Shown here piece after piece: positions 53,806 to 64,000 of a DNA stretch of 64,000 nucleotides (the stretch's first letter is position 1; every line of letters starts with the position of its first letter). The notes under the pieces are model-generated. The model saw only the letters and a list, made by a program, of their open reading frames with translations, was not told the origin of the DNA and made no database searches. Location: NCBI RefSeq assembly GCF_002950945.1, contig NZ_CP012673.1:13259501-13323500 (forward strand), read 5' to 3'. Made by a program: the position numbers and the translations under genes. The stretch comes from Sorangium cellulosum. Its GTDB lineage: Bacteria > Myxococcota_A > Polyangia > Polyangiales > Polyangiaceae.

Positions 53806-56800
53806 ATGGGCGTAGGATCGACGGCGGTGGAGCACGGGGGACCCGAGAGCGACGCAGCGGGCGAGGCTCGGCACGAGCGGCTGGGCGGGGCGCGGGCCGA
53901 GTTCGTGGCGAACCTCGGCCGCCGCGTCGCAGAGCTCCGCGCGCTGGTCCGGCGGATCGAGGCGGAAGCGGAGGCGCCGCGGCTCGCAGAGGAGCTGCAG
54001 CGGCGCCTGCACTCGCTCGGCGCCGGGGCGCGCCTCCTGCGCTTCGTGCGGGTCGCCGAGCGGATCGCCGAAGGGGAAGCGCAGCTCATCGCCGCGAGCG
54101 GCGCGCGGCTGACCAGCGAGGCGGCCGCGGCGCTGCGGAAGATGCTCGAGGAGCTGCCGGCCCTCGCCTGGGGACAGTCCGCCGTCGGAGAGCGCGCCGC
54201 CGCGCCGCGCGCGCACGCCGCGGCGAGCCAGCCGAACGCGCGGAGCGTGCAGGGCGCGCAGAGCGTGAAGGGGGCGCAGGGCGCGCAGAACGTCGAAGCG
54301 CGGCAGGGAGCGGCCGACGCCGCCGGCGCGAGGGCCCAGGGCACGACCTGGATCGCCGGCGTGGGCAACGGCCGCGCGCTCGCGCCCGCGCTCGCGGAAC
54401 CGGTGGTCGAGGACGCGAGCTCGCCGCCCCGCGGCGCGGAGGCGCCGGAGGCCGCGGCGCAGGAGGCGCCGGTGGTCGCGCGCATCGACGCGCCGCTCAC
54501 GGCGCTGGTGGTGGGGGCGGCGCCGCTCGCGGACGCGCTCGACACCGGCGTGGCCAGCGTGGGGCCGTCGTTCGAGGTGGAGCGGACCGAGGACCTCGAG
54601 ACGGCGATCGATCTCGCCCGCGCCTTCGCCCCGGATGTGGTCCTGCTCGACGCGGACCTGCCGGGAGCGCGTGGCCTCGCCGAGGCGCTCGCCGCCGATC
54701 CGCTGACCGAGCTCTGCGCGGTCGTCGCGATCGGGCGCTTCGCCCGGCCCGAGGAGGCGGCGCCCTACGTCGCGCTCGGCGCCGCGCGCGCGCTCGCGAA
54801 GCCCGTGTCGCCCGACGCGCTCCGCCGCGCCGCCGCGGAGGCGGCGGCGACCTACGTGCGCCGCGAGCCCGCACGCGAGCCGCTCGGCGACGTGAGCCTC
54901 GACGCGCTCGGCGCGCGCCTCGCGGAGGAGCTGCGCCGGGGCCTGTGCGACGCGGCGGAGCCGCGGAGCCGCGGCGCGCGCGTGGACCTCGGCGACGGAG
55001 CCGAGGTGCTCGCGGCGCTCTGGGGCGCGGTCGCGCGCATCCGCGACCTCGTGACGATCCGCTCGCAGGGGGGCGTGCGGTTCTCGCCGAGCGGCCCGGA
55101 GGGCGCGCTGCCGCTCGCGCCGTGGATGGCCCCGCCGGGCGCGCCGCCGGAGGAGCGCGAGCGCGCGCGGCAGCACAGCGAGATCCGCGCGAAGGCGCCG
55201 GCGCGCGGGGCCGGGACGTCCGCCGCGGCGCCGGGCAGCGCGGAGCTCGGCAAGATGGACATCGTGGTCGCGGACGACGATCCGGCGGTGACGTGGTTCC
55301 TCGCCGGCGTGCTGCGGGCCGCAGGGGCGACCGTGCACGAGGCGCACGACGGCGCGCGGGCGCTCGATCTGGCGTGCCAGACGACGCCGGACCTGGTCGT
55401 GAGCGACGTGCTCATGCCGCGCCTCGACGGCTTCGCCCTGTGCCGGGCCCTCAAGCGCGACGTGGCGCTGCGCGACGTGCCAGTCATCCTGCTGTCCTGG
55501 AAGGAGGACCTGCTCCAGCGCCTCCGCGAGCTCGGCGCCCAGGCCGACGGCTACCTCCGCAAGGAGGCGAGCGCCGCGGCGTTCGTGCAGCGGGTGCACG
55601 AGGTGCTGCGGGGCAGGAAGCGCGTGGCCGAGCGCATCGCCGCGGGCGGCGAGGTGCGCGGGCGGCTCGACGGCATGACGACCCGGACCCTGCTGTCGCT
55701 CTCGTGCGCGCACCGGCCCGACGCGCTCGTGTCGGTGCGCGACGCCGCGTTCCTCTACGAGGTGCTGCTCAAGGAAGGCCGCCCCGCGGGCGCGACGCGG
55801 ACCGCGCCGGACGGGACGTTCCACCGCGGCCCGTCGGTGCTCGCGGCGCTGCTCGGCGTCGGCTCCGGCCGCTTCGCGGTCGCGCCCGCGCCGGAGAGCG
55901 AGCTCGAGGCGCCGCCGCGCCCCGGCTTCGAGGGGACACTCGCGGAGCAGCTCGTGCCAGCGATCGCGGCCGCCCGAGCCGCCCAGCGGCTGCTGCACGG
56001 GCCGCCCCTGATGCAGGTCGAGCGCGTCATCCTCGATCTGGAGGGCATGGGCGGGGCCGCGGACGCGACCCCGGAGCCGGCGCGGTCGCTCCTGCGCGCG
56101 CTCGCGCGGGGGGTCTCGCCGCGCTCGGTGATCACCTCGGGCGAGTTCGCGTCCAGCCTGGTCGAGGACGTGCTGAACGACGTCGCGGCCCGCGGCGGCG
56201 TGCGGCGCGTGATCAGCCGCGACGGCGAGGACCTGCTCGGCCCGGCGGTGGCCTACGAGGAGGAGACGCTCCGCGGCGTGCGGCGCGCCCCGGAGCGAGC
56301 GGCTCCGGCGGTCGCGCTGCTGCCGGAGCTCGCCGGCGGCGACGCCGTCGCGTCGTCGCGACGCGAGCCGATCGAGATCGCCGAGGACCAGGTCACCGTG
56401 GTGCCCGGCTCGGTGGCGCCGGTCGCGGTGGTGTCGGCGCCGGGCTCGGCAGGGCCGATCTCGGTGATGTCGGCGCCGATCTCGGTGGTGTCGGCGCCCG
56501 GCTCGGCGGGGCCGATCTCGGTGATGTCGGCGCCCGGCTCGGAGGCCCCGATGTCGCTCGACGGCGAGGACGAGACGAACGCGCTGGCGGGAGCGCGCGA
56601 GGTCGAGGCGAGGGCGCTCGCCAGCGCCCGCATCCCGCGCGAGTTCGCCGAGCTCCAGGGCGACGTGCTCAGCGCGGGCGCGACCTGGACCACGCCCGCA
56701 GAGGCCGCGGCGATGGCGAGCGTGACGCCGGCCGTGCCGGGCGTCGCGCCGGCGCCCCGCAGGCCGGGGGCGGCGCTGCCCGCGCTGGAGTACCCGCGGC

Positions 56801-57543
56801 CCGAGCGGCTGCTGACGCTGGGCTCGCTGCCGCCGCCGCCCGTGGTCGAGGAGCCCGCTCCGGCGCCCGCCTCGCGCAAAGCGACCGACGCGCCGGCCGC
56901 GCGGATCGCGGCGCCCCCGCCGACGGCCGCCCTCGAGGAGTCGCCCACGCCGCGCCGGGTGCGCCGGCCGTCGGCCTACGTGCCCACGCCGCAGCCGCCG
57001 TCGCGGGACAGCCGCTTGACCATGTGGGTGCTCTTCGCGGTGGCGGCGTTCATCTTCGCGGTCGGCGCGCGGCTCTCGCGCGATCACGAGCTGCAGAGCG
57101 CCCCGCCGCCCGCCCCGGCGCCGAGCCCGCCCGCCGCGGAGCCCGCGGCCGCCGCCCTGCCGGGGACGGGCGCCGCGGCGCCGACCGGGGCCGCCGTGGC
57201 GGCTGCGGCCGCGGCGCCGGCCGCGGCCGCGCCGGCGCGGACCGCCGCCGGCCCGGTCGGGGAGACGGCCGAGAGCCCCGTGTTGCCCGAGGACCTGCCG
57301 CTGCCCGCCGGGGAGAAGGTGCCCGAGGGACAGGGCCTGCTGGAGGTGATCGCCGGCGCGGGCGACACGCTCTTCGTGGACGGACGGAAGGTCGGCACCG
57401 GCAGCGCCAAGCTGCCGCTCGCGCCCAAGGACGGCGCCTACGAGATCCGGGCGAAGCTCCGCGACGAGGAGCGTGTGCGCTTCGCGCTCGTCAAGCCCGG
57501 CCGCCTCACCCGGCTCCGCGTCTCCCCGCCGTGGCGGCGCTGA
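53806..57543 (+). CDS. large double-receiver, DUF4388-like membrane regulator
   Basis: This 1245-residue protein opens with an Ala/Glu-rich helical HPt-like segment (about 25-130). A degenerate receiver (about 225-345, LLDADLPGARG) is followed by a canonical receiver (484-605) with Asp534 (VVSDVLMPRLDGFALC), a DUF4388-like domain (about 625-715) and a tandem-repeat region (about 865-915, PISVMSAPGSA units). A TM helix (about 1073-1090) separates a Pro/Ala linker and a final PEGA-like beta domain (LFVDGRKVGTGSAKLPLAP). The order suggests a cytosolic signal-output scaffold linked to a periplasmic or surface domain. No kinase is next to it. Confidence 0.7.
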   Translation: MGVGSTAVEHGGPESDAAGEARHERLGGARAEFVANLGRRVAELRALVRRIEAEAEAPRLAEELQRRLHSLGAGARLLRFVRVAERIAEGEAQLIAASGARLTSEAAAALRKMLEELPALAWGQSAVGERAAAPRAHAAASQPNARSVQGAQSVKGAQGAQNVEARQGAADAAGARAQGTTWIAGVGNGRALAPALAEPVVEDASSPPRGAEAPEAAAQEAPVVARIDAPLTALVVGAAPLADALDTGVASVGPSFEVERTEDLETAIDLARAFAPDVVLLDADLPGARGLAEALAADPLTELCAVVAIGRFARPEEAAPYVALGAARALAKPVSPDALRRAAAEAAATYVRREPAREPLGDVSLDALGARLAEELRRGLCDAAEPRSRGARVDLGDGAEVLAALWGAVARIRDLVTIRSQGGVRFSPSGPEGALPLAPWMAPPGAPPEERERARQHSEIRAKAPARGAGTSAAAPGSAELGKMDIVVADDDPAVTWFLAGVLRAAGATVHEAHDGARALDLACQTTPDLVVSDVLMPRLDGFALCRALKRDVALRDVPVILLSWKEDLLQRLRELGAQADGYLRKEASAAAFVQRVHEVLRGRKRVAERIAAGGEVRGRLDGMTTRTLLSLSCAHRPDALVSVRDAAFLYEVLLKEGRPAGATRTAPDGTFHRGPSVLAALLGVGSGRFAVAPAPESELEAPPRPGFEGTLAEQLVPAIAAARAAQRLLHGPPLMQVERVILDLEGMGGAADATPEPARSLLRALARGVSPRSVITSGEFASSLVEDVLNDVAARGGVRRVISRDGEDLLGPAVAYEEETLRGVRRAPERAAPAVALLPELAGGDAVASSRREPIEIAEDQVTVVPGSVAPVAVVSAPGSAGPISVMSAPISVVSAPGSAGPISVMSAPGSEAPMSLDGEDETNALAGAREVEARALASARIPREFAELQGDVLSAGATWTTPAEAAAMASVTPAVPGVAPAPRRPGAALPALEYPRPERLLTLGSLPPPPVVEEPAPAPASRKATDAPAARIAAPPPTAALEESPTPRRVRRPSAYVPTPQPPSRDSRLTMWVLFAVAAFIFAVGARLSRDHELQSAPPPAPAPSPPAAEPAAAALPGTGAAAPTGAAVAAAAAAPAAAAPARTAAGPVGETAESPVLPEDLPLPAGEKVPEGQGLLEVIAGAGDTLFVDGRKVGTGSAKLPLAPKDGAYEIRAKLRDEERVRFALVKPGRLTRLRVSPPWRR

Positions 57544-57639
57544 GCCGCCCCCCGGGGCGCCGCGCCGCAGCGAGACGCCCGAGCGGCCGCCGGTGCCCTG
57601 GCGCAGGCAGAGCGCGCCGACCGTGGTAGAGCACGCCCC

Positions 57640-59952
57640 GTGCGCGCCCGCGTGACCAGAACCCTCCCTCGCTCTGCCGGGCTCACGCTCCTCTCCGCCG
57701 CGGCCGCGCTCCTCTCCGGCTGCACCGGCTGCGAGACGTCGACCCGCGATCTTCCGGCCGGCGCCGGCGCCGCGGCGGCGTCGGCGAGCCCCGCGGCGCC
57801 GCCGCTGCCCCCCGCGCGCGAGCTCGTGCACCTCGTCGACGAGCTGCCCAGCTGCGACCTCGAGCACCGGGGGATCCTGCTCGACACCGGCGCCGGCGCC
57901 CTCCTCGGGCGCTTCGCCTGGCAGGGGGTCGTGCCCACCGGGATCCACGCCGTCGAGCACGACGGCTCCACCTGGGCGCGCATCTCGGAGCGGCAGATCA
58001 AGCTCACCTTCGTCCTGCCGTCCGCGAGCCCGATCTTCGTGTCCTCCCGCGCGGTCGGGCTCGCCGCCAAGTACGCCACCGTCGCGCTGGACGACCAGCC
58101 CCTCGGCACGCTCCGGTTCCAGCGCGACCAGATCCGCATCGCCTCGACGCCGACCACCACGCTCCCCGCCGACCCCGGCCTGCACACCCTCACGATCCGG
58201 TTCTCGGGCCGGCTGCGCGAGGGCGAGTCGTTCGCCGACCTCGACTGGGTCCGCGTGGGAATTCCTGATGAAGATCCGGCTACTTACGGCCCTCCGACCC
58301 TGCGCGACGTCGTCGCGCCCGCCGCCGCGCTCTCGGGCGTTCCCCACCGGTCGATCGCGCTGCGCGCCCCCGGCGCCGTCCGCTGCGCCTTCCGCCCGTC
58401 CACGCTGACCCGCCTCCGCACCGCCATCGGCGCGCAGGGCTCCAGCGAGGGCGACGCCGAGATCCGCATCCTGCGCGACGGCCACGAGCCGCTCGTGCTC
58501 CACCGCCTCCACGTCGAGGGCGGCGACAAGGCGACCTGGACCGACGTGGAGCTGCCGCTCGCGCCCTTCGCGGGCTCCCTCGTCACGATCGAGCTCCGCG
58601 CGACGGCCGCAGCCCGCGGCGGCCGCATCCTCTTCGGCGACCCCGTCCTCGCCGGAGCGCCGGAGCCGCCGCCGTCCGTACCGGCCGCGCGCGCCGTCGT
58701 GATCGTCGCCCTGAACGGCGTCGAGCGGCCCGATCTGCCCCCGTGGAGCGGCCGCCCCGAGCCGAGCCTCGTGACGCTCTCGGACCTCGCGGCGTCGGCG
58801 ACGACGTTCGATCACCACCGGGCCCCGAGCACGGTCGTCGCGGCCGTGATCGCGTCGCTGCTCACCGGCCTGCCGCCGCCGGCCCACACCGTCACCGACG
58901 CCGGGGCCCGCCTCCCCGCCCGCATGACCACCATCGGCGCCATCGCGAGCGACAGCAGCGTCCGGACCGGGTTCTTCACCGGCGTCCCGACCACCTTCCG
59001 GGCGTTCGGGTTCGGGCCCGGCTGGTCCCGCGTCCTCGAGCACCCGCCGACGAGCGGCGATACGGCCACCACCCCGATCGACGCCGCCACCGCCTGGATC
59101 AGCGAGACCGTCCGCCAGGACGCCGGGAATCGCCTGCTCGCGTTCGTCCACGCGCGCGGCGGCCACCCGCCCTGGGAGGTCGGCCCGAAGGAGCTGCACG
59201 CCCTGAAGCCCACCGAGTACGCCGGGCCGATCGAGCCGCGCCGCGCCGCCCAGGCGCTGGCCCGGCTCCGGAACCGCCGCCGCGACGTCCTCAGCCCCGA
59301 CGATCGGGACCGGATCCGCGACCTCTCGACCATCGCGCTCGCCGGCCAGGACCGCGCCCTCGGGAACCTCATCGGCACCCTCAAGGCCGCCGGCCTGTGG
59401 GAGGAGACCCTCTTCATCGTGACCGGCGACCTCTCGAGCGGGCGCTCCGACGCCGCGCTCTACGCGGAGGGCCTCGATCTCCAGGAGCCGTTCCTCTCGC
59501 TCCCGCTTTATGTCCACTTTCCCGGCGACCTCTACGCCGGCCGGCGCGTCGCCGCCCCGACGGAGATCATCGACATCGCGCGCACGGCGGTCGCCGCCCT
59601 CGGCCTCTCGTTCGCCCGCAAGCCGCTCGGGAAGGACCTGGCCTCGGTCGCCTCCGGGCTCGAGGGCGTCGAGCGCGACCCCCAGATCGCCGCCCTCGGC
59701 GACCGCTACGCGACGCGGTGGGGCAACCTCGTGCTCTCGGGGCGCCTCGGCGTCCCCCCGTTCCTCTGCGATCTCGAGGTGGATCCGACGTGCGCCTTCA
59801 ACCGCCGCGAGGTGATGCCGCTCGCCGCAATGTCGTTATTCCGGCGTACGGTGACGTTCGACCTGTCCGTGCGCGCGCCCGCGGCCCAGCGCGAGCCGGC
59901 CACGATCGACGCGGAAACGGCGGCCGTGCTCAACGTCTGGGGCGCGCAGTGA
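57640..59952 (+). CDS. sulfatase-fold lipoprotein lacking catalytic residues
   Basis: This 770-residue protein starts at GTG, with a signal peptide ending LLSGC (lipid Cys at about 29). N-terminal beta-sandwich (about 60-340) precedes a sulfatase-like domain (about 350-720): VVIVALNGVERPDL has Asn359 where the first metal Asp lies; APSTVVAAVIASLLTG has Val400 at the Cys/Ser/Thr nucleophile position; and FIVTGDLSSG replaces the metal D-H pair with D597-L598. It is therefore probably a pseudoenzyme, perhaps a binding or recognition protein on the surface. Lies 97 bp after the big regulator. Confidence 0.7.
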   Translation: MRARVTRTLPRSAGLTLLSAAAALLSGCTGCETSTRDLPAGAGAAAASASPAAPPLPPARELVHLVDELPSCDLEHRGILLDTGAGALLGRFAWQGVVPTGIHAVEHDGSTWARISERQIKLTFVLPSASPIFVSSRAVGLAAKYATVALDDQPLGTLRFQRDQIRIASTPTTTLPADPGLHTLTIRFSGRLREGESFADLDWVRVGIPDEDPATYGPPTLRDVVAPAAALSGVPHRSIALRAPGAVRCAFRPSTLTRLRTAIGAQGSSEGDAEIRILRDGHEPLVLHRLHVEGGDKATWTDVELPLAPFAGSLVTIELRATAAARGGRILFGDPVLAGAPEPPPSVPAARAVVIVALNGVERPDLPPWSGRPEPSLVTLSDLAASATTFDHHRAPSTVVAAVIASLLTGLPPPAHTVTDAGARLPARMTTIGAIASDSSVRTGFFTGVPTTFRAFGFGPGWSRVLEHPPTSGDTATTPIDAATAWISETVRQDAGNRLLAFVHARGGHPPWEVGPKELHALKPTEYAGPIEPRRAAQALARLRNRRRDVLSPDDRDRIRDLSTIALAGQDRALGNLIGTLKAAGLWEETLFIVTGDLSSGRSDAALYAEGLDLQEPFLSLPLYVHFPGDLYAGRRVAAPTEIIDIARTAVAALGLSFARKPLGKDLASVASGLEGVERDPQIAALGDRYATRWGNLVLSGRLGVPPFLCDLEVDPTCAFNRREVMPLAAMSLFRRTVTFDLSVRAPAAQREPATIDAETAAVLNVWGAQ

Positions 59953-60345
59953 AGGCGCGCGGCGCGTGATGACGGCGCGCGGCGCGCGGCGCGCGACGAT
60001 AACCCGCTGACGACGCCCGGCGGCGCGCCGGAGCCGGGCGCGCGCGAGGGCGTCCGCGACATCGCGCAGGTCGCGCGAGCGCGCGTTCCGACAACGTCAT
60101 CCTGCCTCGCTGCGAGGCAGGATGCCCCGCCGCGCGCGTGGTTGCAGCGCGCCGCGCGCGAGCGTCTCGACGTATGCCCGCGCCCGCGCGTGCGCGTCGC
60201 GCGGTCGCTCCGCGCGCGCCTCCGTGCGCGTGATGCGCTCGCTCCGCGCGCGCGGGGCGCCTGGCACACTTCGCGCAATCGCCGCAGACCGCACAGGGCA
60301 AAGCGCCTCGACGGCGCTTCATCTTTCCGTGAGAGGAGTCCCCGC
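59953..60345. other. 393 bp gap upstream of the hemerythrin gene
   Basis: Dense GCGC words and a perfect 12 bp hairpin (60098-60124) are seen. The hemerythrin start has GAGAGGAG Shine-Dalgarno at 60330-60338. No coding frame is convincing and no RNA gene seen. Confidence 0.5.
60098..60124. terminator. perfect 12 bp hairpin after the sulfatase-like gene
   Basis: CATCCTGCCTCG (60098-60109), loop CTG, then the exact complement (60113-60124). Located 145 bp beyond the stop codon. It could be a terminator or a short REP-like unit. Confidence 0.4.
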
Positions 60346-61191
60346 ATGAAGGCGACCGACCTATTGAAGGAGCAGCACCAGGAAGTCGACGAGCTCTTCG
60401 AGCGCATCTCGCTCGCCGGCGGCAACGACATCGGCGCGCTCCGCGACGAGCTCGTGACGCGCCTCGTCGGCCACGCGGCCATCGAGGAGGAGATCTTCTA
60501 CCCCGAGACCCGGGAGGCGCTCGGCGCCTCGCCCCTGATCCCGACCTCGTACGAGGAGCACTCCCTCGTCCACATCATGTTGCAGAAATTGCTCAGCACC
60601 GAGCCGGGTGACGAAACCTTTCACGCCAGGCTGGGTGTGCTCAAGGAGCTCGTGCAGCACCACGTCGAGGAGGAGGAGCGGGAGCTCTTCCCCCAGGTCG
60701 AGCGCGCCATGGGCGCCGAGCGCCTCGAGCAGCTCGGGACCCGCCTGGAGTCGCGCTTCGACCAGGTGCGCGAGGGCAAGGTCGAGCAGATCCTGAGCCA
60801 GGCGGTCGCGAGGAGCATGCCCGCCTCCCGAGGCCGCGCGCGGGCGGAGAAGCCAGCGGCCCGCAAGGCGGCAGCGGCCAAGCGCCCCGCCGCGAAGCGC
60901 GCGACGACGCAGCGCGCCGAGCCGGCTCGCGGCGCCCAGAAGGGCCGTCGCGGCGCGGCGGCGGCAACACGTGGTGGCGCGGCGGCAGCGCGCGGCGGCG
61001 CGGCGGCGGGGCGGAGCGGCGCGGCGGCAGCGCGCGGCGGCGCGGCGGCGGGACGGAAGAAAGCGGCCGAGGCGACGCCGGCGAAGACCGGACGGGCCGC
61101 GCCCGCACGGAAGACGGGGCGAGCGGCGCCGGCGAGCACCGGACGCACCGGGCGCAAGGGCGGCCGCGCGAGCAACGCGTCGACGCGCTGA
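60346..61191 (+). CDS. hemerythrin-like HHE protein with histone-H1-like tail
   Basis: This encodes 281 residues. Residues 1-155 form a hemerythrin/HHE helical bundle with putative metal ligands in EQHQEVDELFE, HAAIEEEIFYPE, YEEHSLVHIML and HHVEEEERELFP. Residues about 166-281 are Lys/Ala/Arg-rich (KAAAAKRPAAKRA, GGAAAARGG) with tandem repeats, as in histone H1 or HU-type DNA-binding tails. This suggests an iron-binding oxygen or redox protein that may associate with DNA. The fusion is the odd part. Cytosolic. Confidence 0.8.
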   Translation: MKATDLLKEQHQEVDELFERISLAGGNDIGALRDELVTRLVGHAAIEEEIFYPETREALGASPLIPTSYEEHSLVHIMLQKLLSTEPGDETFHARLGVLKELVQHHVEEEERELFPQVERAMGAERLEQLGTRLESRFDQVREGKVEQILSQAVARSMPASRGRARAEKPAARKAAAAKRPAAKRATTQRAEPARGAQKGRRGAAAATRGGAAAARGGAAAGRSGAAAARGGAAAGRKKAAEATPAKTGRAAPARKTGRAAPASTGRTGRKGGRASNASTR

Positions 61192-61193
61192 CG

Positions 61194-62084
61194 TCAGCGG
61201 CGCGAGGTCCGCCCGGAGGGCACGGTGGGCCCGGCGCCGGCATCGAGATCGAAGAGAGGAAGTGTGCCGCCCGCCTTCGGGGCAGCTGCCCTGGGGGCGG
61301 CCGTCCTGGGGGCGGCCGCTTTGGAGGCGGCCTTCTCGGGCGCCGCCGCCTCCGCGGCGAGCTCCTCCAGCAGGGCAGGGTCGTCGTGGACGACCGAGTT
61401 CACCCGCGGCGACACGGCGCGCGCCGCGAGGGTGCCCGGAGGCGCCGGCCGCAGGAGCGCCTCGACCCGCTCGACGTCCTCGCCGCCGTCCTCGCCGAGC
61501 CAGAGTTCCACGTCACCCGGCGCGAGGAGGACCGGCATGCGGTCGTGGACCGGCGCGACGTCGGGGCTCGCGGCGGTGGTGAGGACGATGAAGCGCAGGT
61601 CGACCTGCCCCGTCTCCGGGTCCTTGGCCGGCTGGTACAGCCCCGCCATGCGCAGCAGCCCGCCCGCGGCGGGGCGGAACCAGGTCGGGCGACGCGCGCC
61701 CTTGGGTCCGCTCCACTCGTAAAAGCCGTCCGCCGGTACGATGCAGCGGCGCGCCGCGAACGCCCCGCGGAACGTCGGCTTCGTCCGCGCGCTCTCGGCC
61801 CGCGCGTTGGCGAGCAGCGACGTCCCCGCGCCGCCCCCGCCGAAGCGCCCGGCGAAACCCCAGAGCGCCGGCGCGAGCGCGCGCCCTCCGTCCTCGGCGC
61901 GCAGCACGGGGTGGACCGTGGAAGGGGCGATGTTGTACCGCGGCCGGTAGAGCGCGGCCGCCCTCGGATCGGCGCCGAGCGCCCGGGCGAGCGGCCGCCC
62001 GCCGGCGCCCGCACCGAAGGACACTTCCAGCATTGCGACGAGGGCTGCAAAGTCCGGGACGGCGAGGGTGAACCGTGCGCACAT
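61194..62084 (-). CDS. SRAP (HMCES/YedK) abasic-site protein
   Basis: This 296-residue protein starts MCARF, so Cys2 can become the N-terminal nucleophile that cross-links abasic sites in ssDNA. The other conserved residues are present: NIAPST, VPADGFYEW (Glu) and VHDRMPVLL (His). The family length is about 220; here an Ala/Lys-rich tail (about 240-296) ends with TLPLFDL, which resembles a beta-clamp-binding motif. Converges on the hemerythrin gene 2 bp away. Cytosolic; protects replication forks. Confidence 0.9.
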   Translation of the reverse strand: MCARFTLAVPDFAALVAMLEVSFGAGAGGRPLARALGADPRAAALYRPRYNIAPSTVHPVLRAEDGGRALAPALWGFAGRFGGGGAGTSLLANARAESARTKPTFRGAFAARRCIVPADGFYEWSGPKGARRPTWFRPAAGGLLRMAGLYQPAKDPETGQVDLRFIVLTTAASPDVAPVHDRMPVLLAPGDVELWLGEDGGEDVERVEALLRPAPPGTLAARAVSPRVNSVVHDDPALLEELAAEAAAPEKAASKAAAPRTAAPRAAAPKAGGTLPLFDLDAGAGPTVPSGRTSRR

Positions 62085-62145
62085 AACACTAGATTAGCGC
62101 GTTGGTCGCGCCTACAAGGGCGACCCGGACGATGGAGGAGGTCGC

Positions 62146-64000
<1,855 letters not shown>

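Noticed and set aside
53770..59517. A 1915-codon open frame on the minus strand
   Set aside because: It is the antisense of the double-receiver and sulfatase-like genes; its composition is Arg/Glu/Gly rich without domains, a normal shadow in GC-rich DNA.

Overview
The window is a 64 kb piece of a very GC-rich (about 70 percent or more) bacterial chromosome. Several features point to a myxobacterium, most likely a Sorangium/Polyangium-type organism: a zinc-ribbon Ser/Thr kinase, response regulators with DUF4388-like domains, Gly/Ala-rich lipoproteins that all carry FNPQPxPP after the lipobox, a non-catalytic-looking sulfatase and very long multidomain proteins. The taxonomic call is inference from content. 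Most genes are ordinary housekeeping genes, often in operons joined by ATGA, GTGA or TTGA overlaps.

Layout. 1-6.8 kb is the accessory part: two overlapping lipoprotein genes (one with a Het-C-like histidine motif), then a 1476-residue protein that joins an extracytoplasmic beta-propeller, a membrane segment, a NACHT-type NTPase, an effector-associated domain (EAD1-like) and a trypsin-like protease. After it come a gene fragment and a frameshifted PD-(D/E)XK-like pseudogene, ending at a tRNA-Ser(UGA). 6.9-18.7 kb holds a HExxH lipoprotein with rpe, a GNAT enzyme, a cyclic-nucleotide-binding protein, two paralogous Gly-rich lipoproteins, a YggS-type protein, a TlpA-like thioredoxin, rarA, a TPR protein with hpt, a hotdog thioesterase, and a HAD hydrolase with a lipoprotein. 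18.8-31.4 kb holds a long-hairpin repeat, a large carboxypeptidase-regulatory/PDZ protein, a LeuA-family synthase, a cytochrome c maturation operon (ccmF, ccmH-like and two associated membrane proteins), an FGE/SUMF1-type lipid-anchored or membrane protein and cinA.

31.4-44.6 kb looks origin-proximal. clpB, gyrB, recF and dnaN run leftwards; a TTATC-rich, comparatively AT-rich 416 bp gap lies upstream of dnaN; then come a Ser/Thr kinase, an ABC ATPase, bioD-bioF and zapA. Two parS-like palindromes (one a full 16/16 match to the bacterial consensus) lie at bioD, 3-4 kb from that gap. Partition sites cluster near replication origins in most bacteria, so this part of the chromosome may contain or flank oriC.

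44.8-64 kb carries an outer-membrane-like protein, a Cys-rich lipoprotein, a yggU-dapF-regulator run, a DUF4388 regulator, ald, a LeuB/Icd-family dehydrogenase, the second copy of the long-hairpin repeat, a 1245-residue double-receiver protein, a sulfatase-fold protein lacking its catalytic residues, a hemerythrin with a histone-H1-like tail, an SRAP (HMCES/YedK) protein and the start of aconitase (acnA).

The most notable items are the single-chain propeller-NACHT-EAD-trypsin protein, the parS pair with the possible origin, and the two 126 bp long-hairpin repeats, each overlapping a stop codon.
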